DNA of 49,246 nt, from contig JAHFUO010000001.1 in NCBI GenBank assembly GCA_023265015.1, forward strand, positions 48,472-97,717. Direction: 5' to 3'. Both the position numbers and the translations under genes were made by a program. Numbering within the stretch: the stretch's first letter is position 1; the number at the start of each line of letters is the position of its first letter. Of this stretch, positions 1 to 9,552 are shown one piece after another. Origin of the DNA: Acidobacteriota bacterium (GTDB lineage: Bacteria; Acidobacteriota; Vicinamibacteria; Vicinamibacterales; UBA2999). Under the pieces are notes generated by a model, which was not told the origin of the DNA, made no database searches, and was given only the letters and a program-made list of their open reading frames with translations.

Positions 1-3000
1 ACGGGCCGCCGGGCGCTGCGAGCGCGCCCAGCAGCGCCTCGAGGCGCGAGAACATCCCGCCCTCGGCCCGGGGATCCTGCCGCGGTTTGCGAAGGATCTC
101 CTCTTTCGTGAAGCCTGAGGTGACCTCGCCGGCGGTGGCGCGCGCCGTCCACCAGCTCGGTTCCCTAGGCGGACTCGCCCGGCGGGCCGTAAAGGCCCGC
201 CCTACCGGTTGCGATGCGTAGGGCGGCCCTGTACGGGCCGCCGGATCCTCCGCCTCCATATCGAGCTTGAGCGAAACCGGCGGCACCAGCATCGCCCCCG
301 GCCACTCGTGAACTACCTTGAGCAGCCGCCGCGGGTCGATCTTCGCCTGCGGCCTGAACTTTATGACGACCAGGCGGCCCTCGCGGTTGATTGAATCGAC
401 GTCGAGCTGGTCCGCCATGATCCGGATACGCCCGTATTCGGCAAGATTCAGCACGGAACCTGTCGGCGGGCCGTAGCGATCCGCGATCTCGTCGAGCGTC
501 GCTTCGAGCTCCGTCTCCGTGCGGGCAGCGGCAACCTTGCGGTACACCATCAGCCGCTGATTCATGTCGGGGAGGTACCCCTCGTCGATTTTCAGATCGA
601 CCCCGAGGTTCACCGTCGCTCGAACATCGTCCTCGATCTCTTCGCCCTTCAGCTCGCGAACGGTTTCCTCGAGCAGCTTCATGTACATCTCGAAGCCGAC
701 GGCGTCGATGTGCCCGCTCTGCTCGCCGCCCAGGAGATTGCCGGCGCCGCGGATCTCCAGGTCGAGCGCCGCCACGCGGAAGCCGCTGCCGAGATCGCTG
801 AACTCCTTGATCGCCGCCAGCCGCTTGCGCGCAACAGGCGACAGCGACTCCTGCGGCGGAATCAGCAGGTAGGCGTACGCGGGACGGTCCGACCGGCCCA
901 CACGGCCTCGGAGCTGGTACAGCTGCGAGAGTCCGTACCGGTCCGCGCGGTTGATGATGATCGTGTTCGCGTTCGGGATGTCGAGGCCGTTCTCGACGAT
1001 CGTGGTCGCGAGCAGGACGTCGAACCTCCGCTCCACGAAGCCAAGCATCGCCCGCTCGAGCTCGTCCTCGCCCATCTGACCGTGACCGATCACGATCTTC
1101 GCTTCAGGGACGAGACGCCGCAGCAGGTTTCCAATGGAGAAGATGGATTCGACGCGGTTGTGCACGAAGTAGATCTGGCCGCCGCGCGCCAGCTCGTTCC
1201 GGATGGCGCGCTCGATCACCGGCGCATCGAACTTCACCACGTTCGTCTGAATCGAGAGCCGGTCCTTGGGCGGCGTCTCGATAATCGACATGTCGCGGAT
1301 GCCGACGAGCGACATGTTCAGCGTCCGCGGAATCGGCGTCGCGGTCATCGTCAGCACGTCGACCCGCCTTCGCATCTGCTTGATGCGCTCCTTATGGGTG
1401 ACGCCAAACCGCTGCTCTTCGTCGACCACGAGCAGGCCGAGGTCCTTGAACTGCACGTCCTTGGACAGGAGTCGATGCGTGCCGACGATGACGTCGACTT
1501 TGCCCGAGGCGAGGCCGGCAAGGATCTCCTGTGTTTCCTGCTTCGTGCGGAAGCGGCTGACCATGTCGATCGCCACCGGGAAGCCGGCAAACCGCTCGCG
1601 AAGCGTCTTCAGGTGCTGAAACGCCAGGATGGTCGTCGGCGCGAGAAATGCGGCCTGCTTGCCGTCCATCACGGACTTGAACGCGGCGCGCATCGCCACT
1701 TCGGTCTTGCCGTAGCCAACGTCGCCGCAGAGGAGGCGATCCATCGGCGTGGCCGTCTCCATGTCCCTTTTGATGTCTGTGATCGCGGTGACCTGGTCGG
1801 GCGTCAGCTCGTACGGAAACGTCCCCTCGAATTCCTCCTGCCAATGCGTGTCGGGTGAGAAGGCGTGACCCGGGACCGCCTTGCGCTGCGCGTAGAGCTT
1901 CAGCAGCTCCTCCGCCATGTCGCGCATCGCTCTCTTGACGCGCGTCTTGGCTTTTTCCCAAGTCGTGCCGCCCAGGCGATCGAGCGCGGGACGACTGCCG
2001 CCGGTGTACTTCTGAATGAGGTCGAGCCGCTCGACCGGGACGAAGAGCTTGTCGTCGCCGTGATAGCGAAGCTCGAGAAACTCCTGCGTGTCTGCCGCCG
2101 GGCCCGACAAGGCCCGCCCCGCAGGATTGATCTGCTTCAGGCCGACAAATTCGCCGATGCCGTGATCGATGTGAACGACCAGGTCGCCGACCTTGAGGTC
2201 GCGCAGATCGGACAGGAACGTCTTCGCAAGATTGCGCCGCTTCTCCGGCGCTCGACGCTCCTCTTCGAAGATGTCGGTCTCGGCGTAAATCTGCAGCGCA
2301 GCATCAGCGAGCCGGAATCCACGCGAGAGGAAGCCGACGGCAACGAAAACGGACGCGGCGTGCGCGTCCTCCGCGCGCTCGACCGGGACGGCGACGATCT
2401 CGTATTCCTGGAGGATCTCGATCGTGCGTTCCGCGCGGCCGTGGCTCTCCGCGACGAACAGGATCGTGTCGCCTCGCTCGCGCGCCTGCCGGACCTCGGC
2501 GATCCAGTCGTTGACGCGGCCGCGGAATTCCATCGCCGGCTGACAGCGAACATGTCGGACCGCTCCGCCATGCGGGGCGAACCCTTTGGGTTCGCCAGGC
2601 GAGCCTGAAAGGCTCGCCCCGCTCTCCACTCGCACCACTCCACCATGCGGGGCGAACCCTCCGGGTTCGCCAGGCGAGCCTGGAAGGCTCGCCCCGCTCT
2701 CCACACCCAACTCCTCGAGGCGAGGCGCGAGGGTCACGCGCGGATCGAGATGGTTCCAGCCCACGAACGCCTGGTCCGGCGGCAACGCGGCGACGTGTCC
2801 GCGGGCTGCAGCGTCCTCGTAGCTCGACTCGAGCTGCTCCCGTACTTTCTGCGCCTGCTCCTTGACCTGCTCCTGCTCCGACACCAACAGGCGCAGCGTG
2901 CCTGCGGACGCAAGGAAGTCGAACACCGGGATCGAATCCGTGTCGCCGTCGAATCGCTCGCGCACGGGAACAATCAGCAGCTGATCGAGGACGCCGGTGG

Positions 3001-3667
3001 ATCGCTGCGACGCCGGATCGAATCGCCGTAGCGACTCGACCATATCGCCGACGAACTCCATCCGGACCGGTTCGGCGTCACCCGCGGGAAAGAGGTCGAC
3101 GATGCCGCCGCGGATCGTGAAGGCGCCATGCTCTTCAACAGGATCCTCGCGCGTGAAGCCCGCATCGACCAGCAGATCGGCAAGTTGCTGCGGATCGATT
3201 TCGGTTCCCGACCGGATGTCCAGCGAGGCGCTGAGCAGCCGCTCGGGGCGGCTGACGCGCGGCAAGAGCGCGGGCGCGGAGGCGACGATCAGGCGGCAGG
3301 TCCCCGTGGCGGCGCCGTGCAGCGCGCGCGCGCGCGCCGCCGAGACGCGAAAGTGCGGGGTCATGCCGCGATACGGATCGACCTGGAGCGAGGGCAGCGG
3401 CAACACGGCGCGCTCGACGTCGGCGTCTGATGCGCCTTCGAGCGCCGCGTAGAAGAAGCGCGCGTCGGCGGTGATCTGCTCGACGTCCTTATCCGACGGG
3501 ACGACCAGCAGCGTCACTCCAGCGGCTGATCGCGCGGCTGCGGCTGCGGCAAGAGCCTTCGCCGAAGCCGTCAACCCGGCCGTCACCGGCGCGGGCAGGT
3601 CCAGCGAAGTTTTGCCGATCGCCTGGCTGAAAAGCGCGCGGAGCGTGAGGGAGGTTGTGGTTGCCAT
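1..3667 (-). CDS. mfd: Transcription-repair coupling factor Mfd (3' end beyond window)
   Basis: SF2 DNA translocase that removes RNA polymerase stalled at lesions and recruits UvrA. The frame opens at ATG 3665-3667 (MATTTSLTLRAL) and stays open to the left edge, at least 1222 codons against about 1150 for E. coli Mfd. Visible parts: UvrB-like N-terminal half; RNAP-interaction domain near residues 500-570 (VERLDLIQKYTGG); Walker A GDVGYGKT near 648; DEEQ box (VVDEEQRFGV); TRG-type motif RGRVGR; C-terminal D7 domain ending near residue 1134. The extra length comes largely from in-frame palindromic repeats: about residues 318-366, a short one near 515-524, and a tail after about 1134 read through a double hairpin. 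It lies 63 bp downstream of hldE2, probably in the same transcript. The family assignment is firm. Whether the repeat-coded peptides are tolerated or functional is unknown. Confidence 0.95.
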   Translation of the reverse strand, partial: MATTTSLTLRALFSQAIGKTSLDLPAPVTAGLTASAKALAAAAAARSAAGVTLLVVPSDKDVEQITADARFFYAALEGASDADVERAVLPLPSLQVDPYRGMTPHFRVSAARARALHGAATGTCRLIVASAPALLPRVSRPERLLSASLDIRSGTEIDPQQLADLLVDAGFTREDPVEEHGAFTIRGGIVDLFPAGDAEPVRMEFVGDMVESLRRFDPASQRSTGVLDQLLIVPVRERFDGDTDSIPVFDFLASAGTLRLLVSEQEQVKEQAQKVREQLESSYEDAAARGHVAALPPDQAFVGWNHLDPRVTLAPRLEELGVESGASLPGSPGEPGGFAPHGGVVRVESGASLSGSPGEPKGFAPHGGAVRHVRCQPAMEFRGRVNDWIAEVRQARERGDTILFVAESHGRAERTIEILQEYEIVAVPVERAEDAHAASVFVAVGFLSRGFRLADAALQIYAETDIFEEERRAPEKRRNLAKTFLSDLRDLKVGDLVVHIDHGIGEFVGLKQINPAGRALSGPAADTQEFLELRYHGDDKLFVPVERLDLIQKYTGGSRPALDRLGGTTWEKAKTRVKRAMRDMAEELLKLYAQRKAVPGHAFSPDTHWQEEFEGTFPYELTPDQVTAITDIKRDMETATPMDRLLCGDVGYGKTEVAMRAAFKSVMDGKQAAFLAPTTILAFQHLKTLRERFAGFPVAIDMVSRFRTKQETQEILAGLASGKVDVIVGTHRLLSKDVQFKDLGLLVVDEEQRFGVTHKERIKQMRRRVDVLTMTATPIPRTLNMSLVGIRDMSIIETPPKDRLSIQTNVVKFDAPVIERAIRNELARGGQIYFVHNRVESIFSIGNLLRRLVPEAKIVIGHGQMGEDELERAMLGFVERRFDVLLATTIVENGLDIPNANTIIINRADRYGLSQLYQLRGRVGRSDRPAYAYLLIPPQESLSPVARKRLAAIKEFSDLGSGFRVAALDLEIRGAGNLLGGEQSGHIDAVGFEMYMKLLEETVRELKGEEIEDDVRATVNLGVDLKIDEGYLPDMNQRLMVYRKVAAARTETELEATLDEIADRYGPPTGSVLNLAEYGRIRIMADQLDVDSINREGRLVVIKFRPQAKIDPRRLLKVVHEWPGAMLVPPVSLKLDMEAEDPAARTGPPYASQPVGRAFTARRASPPREPSWWTARATAGEVTSGFTKEEILRKPRQDPRAEGGMFSRLEALLGALAAPGGP
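181..242. repeat. Paired palindromes inside the mfd 3' coding region
   Basis: Two hairpins face each other: 181-201 (GGCGGGCC-gtaaa-GGCCCGCC) followed by CTAC, then about 12 bp, then GTA followed by 221-242 (GGCGGCCC-gta-GGGCCGCC type). The GTAG/CTAC edge is shared with the hairpins downstream of atpC (6588-6613) and of the response regulator gene (44660-44685), so these form one family. Here the pair is inverted, like a BIME, and is read through in the mfd frame as part of a non-conserved C-terminal tail. Confidence 0.8.
2095..2130. repeat. Short palindromic insertion in the mfd RNAP-interaction domain
   Basis: On the minus strand GGGGCGGGCC-ttgtc-GGGCCCGGC forms an imperfect hairpin related to the GTAGGGCGGGCC family. 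It encodes roughly PAGRALSGPAA between a conserved-looking GLKQIN and DTQEFLELRY. In the usual fold these flanks are joined by a short turn. Confidence 0.6.
2568..2717. repeat. Tandem 75-bp repeat of a double hairpin, in frame in mfd
   Basis: Two copies start at 2568 and 2643, exactly 75 bp (25 codons) apart. Each has a nearly identical core of about 62 bp made of two palindromes: one around AACCC-ttt-GGGTT and one around GCGAGCC-tgaa-GGCTCGC. In the mfd frame each copy encodes ESGASL(S/P)GSPGEP(K/G)GF followed by APHGG. The differences at three core positions show that the duplication is not brand new. No stop or frameshift results. Confidence 0.88.
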
Positions 3668-3730
3668 CGACCGTACATGCGAACAGCCGCTCGGTCTGCA
3701 AAACCGCGCGGGCGCGACTGCGGTATTGTC

Positions 3731-4198
3731 CTACGGAGATGGCAGGTCACGCACCTTGTTGACGATCTCAGTGGTCGAATAGCCGGGCGCGAGCTCCATT
3801 CTGACGACGCGACCACCGCGGGCCTCGACGATCTCGCGGCCAACGATGTTGTCCGGACCCCAATCCGCGCCCTTGACCAGCACGTCGGGTTGAATGCGGC
3901 TGATGATCTCGTGCGGCGTCTCCTCGTCGAACATCGCCACCGCATCAACACACTCGAGCGCGAGCAGTATCTCGGCGCGCTCTCCGGCAGGATTGATCGG
4001 CCGCTCCGGTCCCTTGTTCGCGCGGACCGACGCGTCGGAATTGAGGCCGACGATCAGCGCATCGCCCAGACGGCGCGCGTCCTGCAGGTACCGGACGTGA
4101 CCGGGATGCAGCAGATCAAACACGCCGTTGGTGAAGACCACCTTGCCGCCGCGCGCGCGAACGCGCGCGGCGAACACGCCAACCTCATCAAGATTCAT
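3731..4198 (-). CDS. rfaE2: D-glycero-beta-D-manno-heptose 1-phosphate adenylyltransferase
   Basis: Nucleotidyltransferase of 155 aa that transfers AMP from ATP to heptose 1-phosphate, the penultimate steps towards ADP-heptose for the LPS inner core. In E. coli it is the C-terminal half of HldE; here it stands alone. The cytidylyltransferase-fold signature is clear: GxFDxxHxGH as NGVFDLLHPGH at residues 24-34, and the later STTEI that contacts nucleotide. No kinase half is present in the window. It follows wzt by about 114 bp and precedes mfd by 63 bp, so surface polysaccharide genes and a repair gene share a transcription direction. Confidence 0.92.
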   Translation of the reverse strand: MNLDEVGVFAARVRARGGKVVFTNGVFDLLHPGHVRYLQDARRLGDALIVGLNSDASVRANKGPERPINPAGERAEILLALECVDAVAMFDEETPHEIISRIQPDVLVKGADWGPDNIVGREIVEARGGRVVRMELAPGYSTTEIVNKVRDLPSP

Positions 4199-4312
4199 AA
4201 CTGTCGTGTCGCGATGCTCGTTTCCGGCAATAGTCGTTTTGTGGTAGCAATATTGATCGAAGTGCTTGAGTCATTTCCGCGCGAGTTCCATGCCATTCCC
4301 TCCTCGGGGTTC
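4199..4312. other. Intergenic gap between wzt and rfaE2
   Basis: The segment is more AT-rich than its surroundings (runs such as TTTTGTGGTAGCAATATTGATC). No convincing gene or terminator was found. A promoter for rfaE2 on the minus strand is possible, but no good -35/-10 pair could be assigned. Confidence 0.4.
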
Positions 4313-5695
4313 TCAATTCAGGCCAGACATTCTAATGCCACCAGAGAACGACCAGCGGTGCGGCGGGCGGAAGATGCCCGCCTCCTTGAGACGCGACTTC
4401 ACCCGGAACGTGTGCAGCAGCCGGTGATAGTCATACGGCACGCCGTTCCGGCGATGTACGGCCACATCGAGCTTGAACGTGCCCTCGACGAGATCGAGTG
4501 CGTCGATGACGAACCGGACCTCGCCGTCGCCTGACAGCTCGCCGGCCACGCCACCCTCGATGTCGGTATTGGTGCCGTAGCAACACACTCCCTCGGCGTT
4601 GAAGATGCCCACACCGAAGGCAAAGTCGCTTACGGGGTGATGCGCGCGCACCCGCAGTCGAATTTCAACCCGCTCACCCGATCGAAAGATGTGTGACGAC
4701 TCGCCGCTCGCGCCCACAAGATCGACAGCCGTGATCTCCACCTCGCGCGACCCCCATCTCCCTTCGGCGGCCTTGAACATGTCCGGGGGCACTTCGTGGG
4801 GATCGGGGATTGGGGATTGGGGATCAGGGATTGCGGATCGGGGATCGGGGATTCGGGATTCGGGATTCGGACCTGGTGCGTGGGACTTGGGGTTTGGGCT
4901 TTGGGTTTTGGGGTTTGCGTTGTCGTCAGCGGCAAGCTGACGATTTTCCGCGCCGGCGACGTCCATCAAGTAGGCATCGATCACACGCTTCGGATCGCCA
5001 TGCGACTTGACGAGGCCTGCGTCGAGCCAGAGCGCCTCGTCGCAGAAACGCGTCACGAGATCGAGCGAGTGCGTCACGAGCAGAACCGTGCGTCCACGTC
5101 GTCTGAAGTCCGCGAATTTGTCGAGGCACTTGTGCGTGAAGGCCTCGTCGCCAACCGCGAGCACTTCGTCGATCAGCAGGACGTCGGGGTCGACGTTGAT
5201 CGCAACGGCAAAGCCGAGGCGCATGTACATGCCCGATGAATATGTCTTGACCGGCGCGTCGATGAACTCCTCGAGCTCGGCGAACCGGACGATGTCGTCG
5301 AAGCGCCGCGCAATATCGCGGCGCGTCAGGCCGAGCATCATCCCGTTGACGTACACGTTGTCGCGCCCTGAAATTTCCGGATGGAAACCCGCGCCCAGCT
5401 CAATGAGCGCCGACACGCGTCCCTCGACGTGCACGCCGCCGGACGTCGGCTTGCCGATGCCGGCAATCAGCTTCAGCATCGTGCTCTTGCCGGATCCGTT
5501 GCGCCCGATGATCCCGAACGTCTTGCCTGCGCCGACGTCGAACGAGACGCCTCTGAGCGCCTCGAAGACCGCATCGGGCCGCAGATCGCGCAGGACGCTG
5601 CCGGACAGCAGCGCGCTCTTCAGCGTGGCGAACTGCTTCCGCCGGCCGTAGCGGCGATAGACCTTGTGGACGTCGCGCACTTCGATGGCGTTCAT
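4313..5695 (-). CDS. wzt: O-antigen/polysaccharide ABC exporter, ATP-binding subunit with C-terminal cargo domain
   Basis: ATPase of 460 aa that drives export of lipid-linked polysaccharide through the adjacent Wzm-type permease. The start at ATG 5695 (MNAIEVRDVHKVYRR) is preferred; an upstream in-frame ATG at 5728 lies inside a repeat. Visible: Walker A GRNGSGKST, signature YSSGMYMRLG, Walker B VLLIDEVLAVGD, then a linker, then a beta-rich C-terminal domain of the Wzt carbohydrate-binding type (SREVEITAVDLVGASG onward). The linker at about residues 259-300 is a Pro-rich run (NPKSHAPGP, then IPDPRS, IPDPQS and IPDPHE) produced by a degenerate GGGATT(C/G)-type DNA repeat at 4797-4921. Such a repeat is unusual inside a coding region. 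Confidence 0.93.
   Translation of the reverse strand: MNAIEVRDVHKVYRRYGRRKQFATLKSALLSGSVLRDLRPDAVFEALRGVSFDVGAGKTFGIIGRNGSGKSTMLKLIAGIGKPTSGGVHVEGRVSALIELGAGFHPEISGRDNVYVNGMMLGLTRRDIARRFDDIVRFAELEEFIDAPVKTYSSGMYMRLGFAVAINVDPDVLLIDEVLAVGDEAFTHKCLDKFADFRRRGRTVLLVTHSLDLVTRFCDEALWLDAGLVKSHGDPKRVIDAYLMDVAGAENRQLAADDNANPKTQSPNPKSHAPGPNPESRIPDPRSAIPDPQSPIPDPHEVPPDMFKAAEGRWGSREVEITAVDLVGASGESSHIFRSGERVEIRLRVRAHHPVSDFAFGVGIFNAEGVCCYGTNTDIEGGVAGELSGDGEVRFVIDALDLVEGTFKLDVAVHRRNGVPYDYHRLLHTFRVKSRLKEAGIFRPPHRWSFSGGIRMSGLN
4797..4921. repeat. GGGATT(C)-type low-complexity repeat in the wzt linker
   Basis: On the plus strand GGGGATTGGGGATT, CGGGATTCGGGATT and GGGTTTTGGGGTTTG variants run for about 125 bp. 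Similar GGGAATTC-like strings are familiar as intergenic repeats in high-GC genomes. Here the repeat is fully translated on the minus strand as a Pro/Asp/Ser-rich hinge between the ATPase and cargo-binding domains. Confidence 0.85.
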
Positions 5696-5696
5696 A

Positions 5697-5786
5697 GGTC
5701 CCAGCCGGCAGCAGGCGGCGGGCAGCACGCAGAACTGATCATCCAGCCGAACGGCTGCCAGCTGCCGGCTGCCTGCTGCGGGCTAT
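5697..5786. repeat. Inverted CAGC-rich element between wzm and wzt
   Basis: The arms CAGCCGGCAGCAGGCGGCGG and (reverse) GCTGCCGGCTGCCTGCTGC are separated by about 30 bp. A related element lies between pcrA and glmS (32815-32882). In both, the element starts at the stop codon of the upstream gene with ATAGCC(C/G)GCAGC on the coding strand. It fills the whole wzm-wzt gap. Confidence 0.75.
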
Positions 5787-6581
5787 TCACACTTCCTCCG
5801 CAAACGTATCCCTCAATCGATCGAATACGAAGTATCCCAGCGCAAAGACGACGACCGACGCCGCGCCCGCCGCGAGCAGCCGCGTGCCCCCGGTGAACGG
5901 CCCCGGCTTGAACAGCGCCTCCTGGTACGCGACCGCCAGGTGCGTGAACGGATTCAGGTTGAGCAGCCGCCGCACCCGCTCGGGCGCTTGCGTCAGCGGA
6001 TAAATGATCGGCGTCGCAAAAAACCAGAGCGTCAGCAGGTTGGCGAGCAGATCCCGCACGTCGCGGAAGTGCACGGTCAGCGCCGACACGAAGAGCGCGA
6101 GGCCAATCGTGAGCACAAGCTGGATCGCGACGATCAGGGGAAACCAGAGGAGATCGGTTGGCGTCACCGGCACCCGGTAGTAGATCAGGAACGCCGCGAG
6201 AATCGGCAGCCCGAGGCAGAAGTGCACCAGGCCGGCAAGCACCGTGACAATCGGCAGCACTTCGGCCGGAAACAGCACCTTCTTGATCAGGTTTCCGCCG
6301 GCCACAAGCACATTGGACGATTCGAGCAGTGACGACGAGAACCAGGTCCATGGCAGGATCCCGCAGAACATGAAGAGCGCAAACGGCTCGAGCTCCTTCG
6401 GATGCACGCCCGGCAACACGACCGTGAAGACGACGGTGTAGATGAGGAGGAGCAGGAGCGGATTGATGAAGGACCAGAAGAACCCGAGGACGGAGCCGCG
6501 ATAGCGCGCCTTGAGTTCCCGCGCGACCAGGCTGAAGATCAGCGCCCGGTAGCGAAGAAGTTGTCGAAGGTTCGCGAGCAA
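5787..6581 (-). CDS. wzm: ABC-2 type polysaccharide export permease
   Basis: Inner-membrane permease of 264 aa with about six hydrophobic segments (LLLLIYTVVFTVVLPG and VTVLAGLVHFCLGLPILA are clear ones). It is the channel half of the Wzm/Wzt exporter and the wzt gene follows. The start is TTG at 6581 (LLANLRQLLRYRALIFSLVAR); no ATG fits near the conserved N-terminus. The ARELKARYRGSVLGFFW amphipathic segment and the NPF motif near the last helix (LNLNPFTHLAVAYQ) are typical of the family. It lies 42 bp after atpC, separated by a terminator-like hairpin. Confidence 0.92.
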   Translation of the reverse strand: MLANLRQLLRYRALIFSLVARELKARYRGSVLGFFWSFINPLLLLLIYTVVFTVVLPGVHPKELEPFALFMFCGILPWTWFSSSLLESSNVLVAGGNLIKKVLFPAEVLPIVTVLAGLVHFCLGLPILAAFLIYYRVPVTPTDLLWFPLIVAIQLVLTIGLALFVSALTVHFRDVRDLLANLLTLWFFATPIIYPLTQAPERVRRLLNLNPFTHLAVAYQEALFKPGPFTGGTRLLAAGAASVVVFALGYFVFDRLRDTFAEEV

Positions 6582-6583
6582 TG

Positions 6584-6613
6584 AAAAGGGCGGACCTGAA
6601 GGTCCGCCCCTAC
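6584..6613 (-). terminator. Terminator-like hairpin after atpC (GTAG-palindrome family)
   Basis: On the minus strand 10-bp arms GGGCGGACCT/AGGTCCGCCC are followed directly by TTTTC, 11 nt after the atpC stop. This is the shape of an intrinsic terminator ending the atp operon before wzm. The GTAGG edge and stem sequence also mark it as a member of the interspersed palindrome family seen in mfd and at 44660-44685. Confidence 0.65.
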
Positions 6614-6623
6614 GATAACCCGA

Positions 6624-7052
6624 TTACGCGCGCGTGCGGGCGCGCGAGGCGACCTGGAGACGGATAAGGGATTTCATGAGCGCAATGCGGGCGCGCTCGA
6701 AATCGAAATCCGCTGTCGACGGAGGCCTGGCAAGCCGCTGCTCCGCGCGCTGCTTCGCGCGCTCGGCGCGCTGCACGTCGATATCCACGGCGCGCTCACC
6801 CACCTGCGCCAGCACGGTCACGTGGTCGGGAAGCACTTCCACGAAGCCGAACGCGATGGCGAGGTGGTGCTTCTCCTGTCCCTGCCGGTACCACAGCTCG
6901 CCGACCTTCAGCGTCGCGAGCAGCGTCGTATGGCCGGGCAGGATGCCGAGCTCGCCTTCACTCCCCGGCACCACGACTTCGTCGACCTCGTCGCGCATGA
7001 GGGCTCGATCGGGCGTCACGACCTCGAGGGTGAGTTTTGTCGGTAAAGCCAT
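6624..7052 (-). CDS. atpC: F-type ATP synthase epsilon subunit
   Basis: 142-aa subunit of the central stalk of F1, which inhibits and couples rotation. It has an N-terminal beta-sandwich (LTLEVVTPDRALMRDEVDEVVVPGSEGELGILPGHT, shown here split as LTLEVVTPDRAL and GELGILPGHT) and a C-terminal helical hairpin rich in Ala/Arg (RAERAKQRAEQRLARP). ATG 7052 was chosen. A TTG at 7061 in the same frame would overlap the atpD stop codon and add three residues. It is the last gene of the atp operon and is followed by a terminator-like hairpin. Confidence 0.93.
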   Translation of the reverse strand: MALPTKLTLEVVTPDRALMRDEVDEVVVPGSEGELGILPGHTTLLATLKVGELWYRQGQEKHHLAIAFGFVEVLPDHVTVLAQVGERAVDIDVQRAERAKQRAEQRLARPPSTADFDFERARIALMKSLIRLQVASRARTRA

Positions 7053-7057
7053 AACGT

Positions 7058-8685
<1,628 letters not shown>

Positions 8686-9552
8686 TTACGTCGCCGCCGC
8701 GCCGGACACGACCTCGATAATCTCGCGCGTAATCGCCGCCTGTCTCACCTTGTTCATGTAGAGCGTGAGGTTTTCCAGCATCTCCGCCGAGTTGCGGGTC
8801 GCCGCGTCCATCGCGGTCATCTGCGCGGCGAAGAACGCGGCGTTCGATTCGATCAGCGCGCGGTAGATCTGGACCTGCACGTGGCGCGGCAGCAGGTCCT
8901 TGAAGATTTGCTCGGGCGCCGGCTCGTACAGGTAATCGACCGTTGGCGCCGCCGCGGCCTCGCCCTCGAGCCGCGGGATCGGAAGCAGCCGTTCGATGAC
9001 GATCCGCTGGGACATCACCGACTTGAACTCGTTGTAGACGAGAGAGACGCTCGACGCCGCGCCGGAGGTGAATTCCTCGATCGCCTCGTCTGCGATCTCG
9101 ACCGCCGCGCCGAACGCGAGCTTCTGGAAGATCCCGACCTGTTCGTAGCGGATCTCGAAGCCGCGGCGGCGGAAGAAGTCGCGCCCCTTGCGCCCGATGA
9201 GAACAAGCGCGACGTCGCGGCCAGGCGTCTCGTTGAGGATGAAGTGCCCGGCCGCCTTGATCACGTTGGAGTTGAAGCTTCCACACAGGCCGCGATCCGC
9301 CGTGATCACGATCAGCAGCGGCTTGCCGACGCCTGGCGGCGGGATGCGCAGCAGCGGATGCGCATCCTGTTCGACGTACGACACCAGGCCGTTCAACACC
9401 TTCAGCATCCGCTGGGCGAACGGCCGTGCGGCGATGACGCGCTCCTGGGCGCGCTTGAGGCGCGAGGCCGCGATCATCTTCATCGCCTTGGTGATCTGCT
9501 GCGTCGACTTGACCGCGCGGATCCGGCGTCTGAGGTCAATCAATGAGGGCAT
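8686..9552 (-). CDS. atpG: F-type ATP synthase gamma subunit
   Basis: 288-aa rotor shaft of F1. The start at ATG 9552 (MPSLIDLRRRIRAVKSTQQI) matches the family; longer in-frame starts fall inside the repeat array. N- and C-terminal helices form the coiled coil (KAMKMIAASRLKRAQ; ATRNSAEMLENLTLYMNKVR), and the central Rossmann-like part contains DRGLCGSFN. A somewhat divergent stretch (EGEAAAAPTVDYLYEPAPEQ) is within normal variation. The gene is isolated on both sides by repeat arrays of the same family, unlike any other gene in this operon. Confidence 0.96.
   Translation of the reverse strand: MPSLIDLRRRIRAVKSTQQITKAMKMIAASRLKRAQERVIAARPFAQRMLKVLNGLVSYVEQDAHPLLRIPPPGVGKPLLIVITADRGLCGSFNSNVIKAAGHFILNETPGRDVALVLIGRKGRDFFRRRGFEIRYEQVGIFQKLAFGAAVEIADEAIEEFTSGAASSVSLVYNEFKSVMSQRIVIERLLPIPRLEGEAAAAPTVDYLYEPAPEQIFKDLLPRHVQVQIYRALIESNAAFFAAQMTAMDAATRNSAEMLENLTLYMNKVRQAAITREIIEVVSGAAAT

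Noticed and set aside
710-1858. 382-codon open frame on the plus strand
   Set aside because: Antisense shadow of mfd, which has all Mfd motifs on the other strand.
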